From contig DATGHC010000002.1 of the NCBI GenBank assembly GCA_035308165.1, forward strand, positions 62,001 through 126,000: a stretch of DNA of 64,000 nt, written 5' to 3'. This DNA is from DASTCZ01 sp035308165 (GTDB lineage Bacteria > Acidobacteriota > Terriglobia > Acidiferrales > UBA7541). Positions 59,634-64,000 of the stretch are shown here, one piece after another (position 1 is the first letter of the stretch; each line of letters opens with the position of its first letter). The position numbers and the translations under genes were made by a program. The notes beneath the pieces were generated by a model, which was not told the origin of the DNA, did not search any database, and worked only from the letters and a program-made list of their open reading frames with translations.

Positions 59634-61028
59634 TTAGTGGATGAATTCCGGCTCGCGGCCCTGTGACCACGGATCGTATTGCAGGGCGAAAGCAATTCTG
59701 TCTCCGATGGGCGGATGTGTATAAAACCAGAAAACAGTGAGGCGCGAAGGGTCGGGCTCTTCAAGATCCGCCTCGCCCAGGATTTGATTGACTTGTGCGG
59801 TTACTTGCGGCGCGTCGGGCACAATGCCGTGAATGACTTCGAGGCCATATAAATCAGCTTGATGCTCAAAATAGCGGCTGAGTGCGTTGTCGATGGGAGT
59901 TGAGGCGAATTGCAGGGCGGAAACAAGCAGCAGTAATACGGCCAGCGAATCCCAGCCTTGCGGAGCTTTCGCATACCAGATGCTCCCCCACTTGCGGAGA
60001 ACATTTGCATACAGCCACGCCAAAAAAGGAAGCGAGATTCCCAGCCCAACGGCGGTCAACGCGATGCCTTTCCAAACGTGGTTCAGCGCGTAATGCCCCA
60101 ATTCGTGGCCGAAAACCGCGAGTGCTTGGGCTTCGTTTGTTCGCGCCAGGGTTGTATCCCAGAAAACCACGCGTTTGGATGATCCGATTCCACTGACATA
60201 AGCATTCAGCTCATTCAATTTGGCGCTGGCGGCCATTTCCAGGATACGGTCTTCCGGAATTGTCATGTTGGCGCGAGCCACCACCTTCTCGACTTGCCGG
60301 ACAAGCTCCGGATGAGTTGCCGCCACTGGCATGTAGTCGTAAAAGAGCGGTTCGATGATGAGCGGCTCCGCGTAAGCACCGGCCACGACCAGCAACACGG
60401 CCGCCACCCATGCCCCCATCCACCAGCGGCGCGGGCTGCGCTCGATCAATTCGTAAAGCACCCAGCCCGCAACCGTGGCCAGCGCCAGAGTGATGCCCTC
60501 CGCCTTCATCCAATCGAGTATCCAGGAGAGCCAGCCCTGCACGGAAAGATTGTAGCTGCGCAAAATCTGGTGTCCCCAGACGCGGAATGGAAGGTTGGCA
60601 ATATCGAGCGTAAGCAAAAGCAGCGGACAAAAAATTATTGCCTGCAATATTCTCAATCGGCTTGCGCCCAAAGCCCAGTCGCGGAACTTGGCCGCCAGCC
60701 CCGTGCGCAAAATGGCCAGCAGAACGAGCAATCCCCAAATGAATTCGGCGAAGTAAAGGCGCCGGCCCGTCCGGGCAAGCGCGACCGCCTGCCGAAGTTT
60801 TTCCGGCGGCAAGGCGTATCGCACGACTGGCGCGACGGTCTGCGCGGATTGCCCTTGGACTGTGGACTGGCCGGTTCCGGCAATTCCCGCAGGTCGGGCG
60901 ACGCATGAGGACGTGGAAAATAAACAAAGGGCGGTGAAGGCTATCACGCAAAGAATTGTGTCGCGCGCGTGTGAATGCTTTCGTTGACCGCTTCGGAGCA
61001 GCGATGGGCTGGACCTGTTCAAACACAT
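59634..61028 (-). CDS. M48 family (Ste24/CAAX-type) membrane zinc metalloprotease
   Basis: This integral membrane protease of about 464 residues has an N-terminal hydrophobic leader (TILCVIAFTALCLFS). Four membrane segments span roughly 95-260, and the zinc motif HExxH lies in LAVFGHELGHYALNHVWKG near 305, with the third ligand glutamate in YFEHQADLYGLEVIHG near 385. The ERSPRRWWMGAWVAAV and AYVSGIGSSKRVVFWDTTL blocks match Ste24-like proteases rather than HtpX. It probably degrades or trims membrane proteins. Met 61028 is the likely start because an upstream extension to 61115 is basic and out of keeping with a leader. It is divergent from the M28 peptidase gene. Confidence 0.88.
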   Translation of the reverse strand: MCLNRSSPSLLRSGQRKHSHARDTILCVIAFTALCLFSTSSCVARPAGIAGTGQSTVQGQSAQTVAPVVRYALPPEKLRQAVALARTGRRLYFAEFIWGLLVLLAILRTGLAAKFRDWALGASRLRILQAIIFCPLLLLTLDIANLPFRVWGHQILRSYNLSVQGWLSWILDWMKAEGITLALATVAGWVLYELIERSPRRWWMGAWVAAVLLVVAGAYAEPLIIEPLFYDYMPVAATHPELVRQVEKVVARANMTIPEDRILEMAASAKLNELNAYVSGIGSSKRVVFWDTTLARTNEAQALAVFGHELGHYALNHVWKGIALTAVGLGISLPFLAWLYANVLRKWGSIWYAKAPQGWDSLAVLLLLVSALQFASTPIDNALSRYFEHQADLYGLEVIHGIVPDAPQVTAQVNQILGEADLEEPDPSRLTVFWFYTHPPIGDRIAFALQYDPWSQGREPEFIH

Positions 61029-61140
61029 AGTATTCCGCAGAGTGGTTCGCTGCGCAACGTCCGCGCGGACGAGACGTAAACAAGCCACCATTTGCTGGAT
61101 TCGTTGTGGTCCCACGAAGATTGATGTAAGTTTCTCGGCG

Positions 61141-62079
61141 ATGCGCAGATCTTGTGTTCTTGTTCAATTGGCGCTGTTGGTTGGTACACTGTTTGCGAAT
61201 CCCCTGCCCGCCTTGACTTCCTCCTTACATGAAGATTTCAACTCGAAACAAGCCTACGCCTACACCGCCGAAATTGCCGGTTTTGGAGAAAGATGGCCCG
61301 GGTCACCCGGCCATAAGAAGACAGAAACCCTTATTCATCAGATCCTGTTGAAAGATGGGGCGCAGCTTGAAACCGACGATTTCGTGGCCACCACGCCGCG
61401 CGGCCCAATTCCGGTGCATAACATCATCGGCAAGTTCAATGTCAGCACGGATCTGAACCAGAAAATATTTGTCCTCGCCGGCCACTACGACACACTTTTC
61501 AAACCTGGATTTGTTGGCGCTAATGATGGAGCCTCCAGCGCGGGGATTCTCCTGGCGTTTGCGGATGCACTGGCACATCAGAAAACCAAGATGGCCATCT
61601 GGCTGGTCTGGACAGATCTAGAAGAAGCAATCAAATCGTTCGATGACTCGAACGATGGCCTCTACGGGAGCAAACATCTTGCAAAAGAACTTGCGGCAAG
61701 CGGGCAGGTCCCTCGCATTCGCGGTCTGTTCCTGCTCGATATGATCGGCTATAACGACTTGAAAGTGGCGCGAGAGACCAATTCCAGCCATTGGCTGCAA
61801 GCCATCATAGGGCAGGCCGCCAATCAACTTGGTTACGGCCGTTACTTCTTTCAATACCAGGTGAGCATCATCGACGACCACGCTTCGTTCCTCAATGTGG
61901 GCATCCCGTCGGTGGATGTGGTTGACGCACAGTATGGCCGCATGGGCCCGGGTTTCGACAACATGGGAGAATTCCACCACACCAACGCCGACACAATGGA
62001 CAAAGTGTCGCAACAGAGTCTGGGGATTGTGGGGCGGACGATTCTACTTACGGTCGAGCTATTGGATACGCGATATTAG
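61141..62079 (+). CDS. Secreted M28 family peptidase (glutaminyl-peptide cyclotransferase-like)
   Basis: This 312-residue exported zinc enzyme has a signal peptide (MRRSCVLVQLALLVGTLFA). The M28 fold has FVLAGHYDT near 110 with the first zinc histidine, GANDGASSAGILLAF near 125 with the Asp/Gly metal loop, and WTDLEEAIKSFDDSND near 155 with the Glu pair. DMIGYNDL follows near 200, and EFHHTNADTMDKV near 280 carries the last histidine. The single-zinc pattern and D/E spacing fit glutaminyl cyclases, which form pyroglutamate at peptide N-termini; an aminopeptidase is the alternative. I chose ATG 61141, where the leader begins; a frame from 61042 adds only a basic stretch. Confidence 0.85.
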   Translation: MRRSCVLVQLALLVGTLFANPLPALTSSLHEDFNSKQAYAYTAEIAGFGERWPGSPGHKKTETLIHQILLKDGAQLETDDFVATTPRGPIPVHNIIGKFNVSTDLNQKIFVLAGHYDTLFKPGFVGANDGASSAGILLAFADALAHQKTKMAIWLVWTDLEEAIKSFDDSNDGLYGSKHLAKELAASGQVPRIRGLFLLDMIGYNDLKVARETNSSHWLQAIIGQAANQLGYGRYFFQYQVSIIDDHASFLNVGIPSVDVVDAQYGRMGPGFDNMGEFHHTNADTMDKVSQQSLGIVGRTILLTVELLDTRY

Positions 62080-62183
62080 GCCACGCCGGGGGCGTAGTGG
62101 AAACTGCACACTGGTCTTCGGGCCAGTTGCGGAGGGGCGGGCCGAGGGCTAGCATATTGAGAAGTGCAGCGGAGGGATTGTCT

Positions 62184-62828
62184 ATGCGAGGCACAGCCAA
62201 CAGGGCCACAGCAGGGGCTTCCCGGGAGGATTGGAAAATCTCCCGCGGCGCAATTCGTGCGGAATTTGGCGTGATCCTGTTCGCCTGCAGCGTGGCCATG
62301 ATTGCGCCAGCAGCCGCAGCGCATCAGGATTACTTGGGCCAGCAACAATCTCCCTCGCTGGGAGAAATCGCGCGTCGCTTGCGCGCGGAAAAACAGCCCG
62401 CGAAGGAATCTGCTCAAATTTGGACCAACGAAAATATCCCCACTAATCCCTTCGCCATCAGCGTTGTGGGACAGCCGCCCCCTCCTCCTCCGCCTCCGGA
62501 GCCTGTGCCGGGCGCAGCGGATGCGGCGAAACCGAAGACCAAGCTGGAAAACGAACTGGACAAAGCCAAGGAAGAGCTGGCGGGTCTGGAAAAGGAATTG
62601 GATTTAGCCAAGCGCGATCTCGCTTTGCAACAGCAAGCGTTTTACACCAACCCGCTTGCCAGCCAGGACACCGCGGGTCAGGCCAAACTCGCGGACGCTC
62701 AAACGGCGATAGACGCAAAAGCGGCGGATGTGGAGAAGGCCAAGGCGCGTGTGGCGGATCTGCAGCAAAGGGTGGATGGGGAAAAGAAAGGTTCGCCCAC
62801 GACAGATACATCTTCGCCTGGAATTTAA
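62184..62828 (+). CDS. Secreted Pro-rich coiled-coil protein
   Basis: This 214-residue protein has a basic N-terminus and one hydrophobic stretch (GVILFACSVAMIAPAAAA, about 29-46), probably a signal peptide. A polar segment with a run of eight prolines follows (VVGQPPPPPPPPEP near 98). A strong heptad coiled coil occupies about 118-205 (LENELDKAKEELAGLEKELD, then AKARVADLQQRVDGE). The coiled coil suggests dimerisation in the periplasm or at the outer membrane. No domain family is recognised. GGAGGG is well placed before the ATG at 62184. Confidence 0.75.
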   Translation: MRGTANRATAGASREDWKISRGAIRAEFGVILFACSVAMIAPAAAAHQDYLGQQQSPSLGEIARRLRAEKQPAKESAQIWTNENIPTNPFAISVVGQPPPPPPPPEPVPGAADAAKPKTKLENELDKAKEELAGLEKELDLAKRDLALQQQAFYTNPLASQDTAGQAKLADAQTAIDAKAADVEKAKARVADLQQRVDGEKKGSPTTDTSSPGI

Positions 62829-63031
62829 GGAATCCAGACAAAATCCTTCTCAACGCAACAGGTTCAGCTCTGTCCCTCCAACTTTCGAGGAAATTAAGAA
62901 ATGAGAATTCGTTGTTTCTAGCCGGATGAGTGTGTGCCGATTGGAACGACCGCAGGTCTTGAACCAGCCCGGGGCTGCAGGGGGGACTTTTCACTTCAGC
63001 AACTGGCCCCCTACTAATTGTATGATTCCGC

Positions 63032-63060
63032 TTGACACAACAAGAGCCTTGCCGCAGAAT
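63032..63060 (+). promoter_or_regulatory. Promoter of the small zinc-ribbon gene
   Basis: TTGACA (63032-63037) and CAGAAT (63055-63060) are 17 bases apart. The start point would be near 63067, leaving a 40-base leader with GGGGG before the GTG at 63108. The preceding 62829-63031 holds only a CAGGTCTT-type degenerate repeat at about 62953-62975. Confidence 0.6.
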
Positions 63061-63107
63061 CCGCCCAACTTTTCCAGGGGGATGTAAGGAAAAGGTCTGG
63101 GGGTATC

Positions 63108-63314
63108 GTGCAGTATCTTCCCGGCTGGACTGTGCAGTGCATCAACCCGGAGTGCGCCGCGCGCGGCCAATGGCTTCGTGCGGACCAGCTGCAATCGGAG
63201 TTTTGCTCCAATTGCGCCGCTCCTTTGCACCGGGTGCCACCGCCGCTGGGGCCGCGCTTGCGGCTTCGGCCACGCACGCTGGGGACGTACCGGCCGTCGC
63301 GCCCACGGCGCTGA
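63108..63314 (+). CDS. Small zinc-ribbon protein with basic tail
   Basis: This 68-residue protein begins MQYLPGWTVQCINPECAARG and carries one zinc-binding site made of Cys-x4-Cys (CINPEC) and Cys-x2-Cys (CSNC) about 20 residues apart. The tail is rich in Pro and Arg (PPPLGPRLRLRPRTLGTYRP). The basic tail suggests nucleic acid or ribosome contact. I believe short proteins of this look recur in Acidobacteria, but I know no function. It starts at GTG with a GGGGG site, has its own promoter and ends before a strong terminator. That independent unit supports its being a real gene. Confidence 0.65.
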   Translation: MQYLPGWTVQCINPECAARGQWLRADQLQSEFCSNCAAPLHRVPPPLGPRLRLRPRTLGTYRPSRPRR

Positions 63315-63423
63315 GAATTTGGGTAGACGCTCGCCGCACTGCGGCGATGCCAAAGGAATCGCTCGCGGCAAGAGAGTCCCTGCAGCGGCCGTCCAACAGT
63401 AATGTAAAGGTAGGGATGGAAAA

Positions 63424-63461
63424 AGAAGGCCTCCGGTTCGCCGGGGGCCTTCTGCGTTTTT
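63424..63461 (+). terminator. Rho-independent terminator
   Basis: GAAGGCCTCCGG, a TTCG tetraloop and CCGGGGGCCTTC form a long GC-rich stem with one mismatch, followed by TGCGTTTTT. It ends the transcript of the small zinc-ribbon gene. Confidence 0.9.
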
Positions 63462-63514
63462 GGGCGCAAAACGGGACGCAGACCCCCACCTACAATGGCA
63501 CCGCAGGGAACGGG

Positions 63515-63549
63515 AAAATAAAAAGCGGCCGGGGGGGTGGCCGGCCGCT
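63515..63549 (-). terminator. Rho-independent terminator, minus strand
   Basis: On the minus strand AGCGGCCGG and CCGGCCGCT form 9 perfect pairs around an 8-base loop, followed by TTTTTATTTT. The nearest minus-strand gene ends at 63886, so 337 bases without a convincing ORF (63550-63885) lie ahead of it. They are either a long 3' tail or a small RNA. That stretch also holds a CCTTGCC/GGCAAGG pair (63621-63647) and a CGAGAAG/CTTCTCG pair (63834-63855). Confidence 0.85.
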
Positions 63550-63885
63550 CGGGGGCACTGCTGACGGAGGGTGAAGAGATTCCGAAACGATCGCTGCCGC
63601 GTTAACCTTCAGTCTGGTTTTCCTTGCCCGCTCAGGACAGGCAAGGCCAGCTGCTGGTAGGAGGAGCGGCGCGCTCGACTTCGTAACGGATGCGAGTATG
63701 CGGGAAACACTGTGAGCGGGCCATGGGCCGGGGGATACATTTAGTTGGTACGGAAGTACTTCGGTGAGTTGGGGATAATTCAAGGGTAAGATCCCAATCA
63801 TTTTTTCATGGCATGAATTGTTCGATTGGCGGCGAGAAGCCTCAGGTCTTCTCGGCCACCTGCGCCATACAAACCAACTGAAAAC

Positions 63886-64000
63886 TTACTCCAGCAGGTC
63901 GTTGTCGAGACGCATGTGGTATTGCTCGAGGACGGCGCGGACCTGGTCAAAGGCATCTTCGACCGTGTCTGAAAATCGCAGCAGGGAATATTCGCGCCGG
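63886..64000 (-). CDS. Partial protein at right edge (C-terminus only)
   Basis: The last 37 codons of a minus-strand gene are visible, reading RREYSLLRFSDTVEDAFDQV and then RAVLEQYHMRLDNDLLE before TAA. The frame is open to the window edge and its codon choice fits the neighbours. The helical, acidic end does not identify a family. Confidence 0.6.
   Translation of the reverse strand, partial: RREYSLLRFSDTVEDAFDQVRAVLEQYHMRLDNDLLE

Noticed and set aside
63032..63574. 180-codon plus-strand ORF
   Set aside because: It reads through the promoter and terminator of the zinc-ribbon gene in another frame; the 68-codon frame has the cysteines and the start signals.
63490..63801. 103-codon minus-strand ORF
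   Set aside because: It runs through a strong terminator hairpin, lacks a ribosome site and has a Pro-rich random composition.
1..64000. tRNA, rRNA, CRISPR arrays, insertion sequences
   Set aside because: I read for T-loop/acceptor patterns, regularly spaced repeats and transposase-like proteins and found none that hold.

Overview
The window is GC-rich bacterial chromosome and almost certainly comes from an Acidobacteriota genome of the Solibacter/Koribacter kind. The evidence is four ADOP-type orphan FtsX/MacB permeases (about 820-890 residues, most ending in an R-V/I-D-P-M-x-x-L-R-x-E tail), a small PadR regulator directly upstream of two of them, a VWFA-related secreted protein of the acidobacterial type, many secreted hydrolases with Sec or Tat leaders, and frequent GTG starts. 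I see no rRNA, tRNA, insertion sequence, prophage or CRISPR array.

Left part (1-13.4 kb): two small membrane-anchored proteins, class II fumarase, a large secreted Asp-box beta-propeller protein and a proline-racemase-family enzyme lie on the minus strand. A P1B-type metal ATPase, a Tat-exported family 2 glycoside hydrolase and a membrane-anchored MutS-like ATPase lie on the plus strand. From 13.6 to 24.5 kb is the ADOP region: PadR, two tandem ADOP permeases, a third on the opposite strand, the VWFA-type protein, an SDR oxidoreductase, and what looks like the relic 3' end of another ADOP gene.

The most interesting block is 25.38-30.42 kb. A TTGACA-17-TATGGT promoter leads into a SAM-I (S-box) riboswitch. 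This is followed by tightly packed genes for a threonine-synthase-like PLP enzyme, a fusion of a MoaD/ThiS-type ubiquitin-fold domain (with internal Gly-Gly) to homoserine kinase, an aspartate kinase without ACT domains, and aspartate-semialdehyde dehydrogenase interrupted by one in-frame TGA at a position where Trp is expected. A methionine-sensing riboswitch over a phosphohomoserine-making and phosphohomoserine-using set, with a built-in sulfur-carrier-like domain, suggests a thiocarboxylate route to homocysteine rather than plain threonine synthesis. That is an inference.

From 30.5 to 42.8 kb are an exported amidohydrolase, FabV enoyl-ACP reductase, a secreted beta-propeller/phosphoesterase, 2-oxoglutarate dehydrogenase E1, a RidA-family protein, pterin carbinolamine dehydratase, two NAD(P)-dependent dehydrogenases and two small proteins. 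From 42.8 to 49.9 kb is a purine operon (purQ, purL, a small membrane protein, purF, lepB, purM) behind an extended -10 promoter; purN-tyrS follow at 55.4 kb. Between them are an SDR, a fourth ADOP permease and a Tat-exported ankyrin protein flanked by imperfect direct repeats.

The right part (57.4-64 kb) has an SRPBCC protein, a DUF1223 thioredoxin-fold protein divergent from a CGNR zinc-finger regulator with palindromes between them, an M48 membrane protease divergent from an M28 peptidase, a secreted coiled-coil protein, a small zinc-ribbon protein with its own promoter and terminator, and a partial gene at the edge. Several genes (the metal ATPase, the CGNR regulator, purN) have a -10-like box so close to the start codon, with no Shine-Dalgarno, that leaderless or near-leaderless mRNAs are likely.
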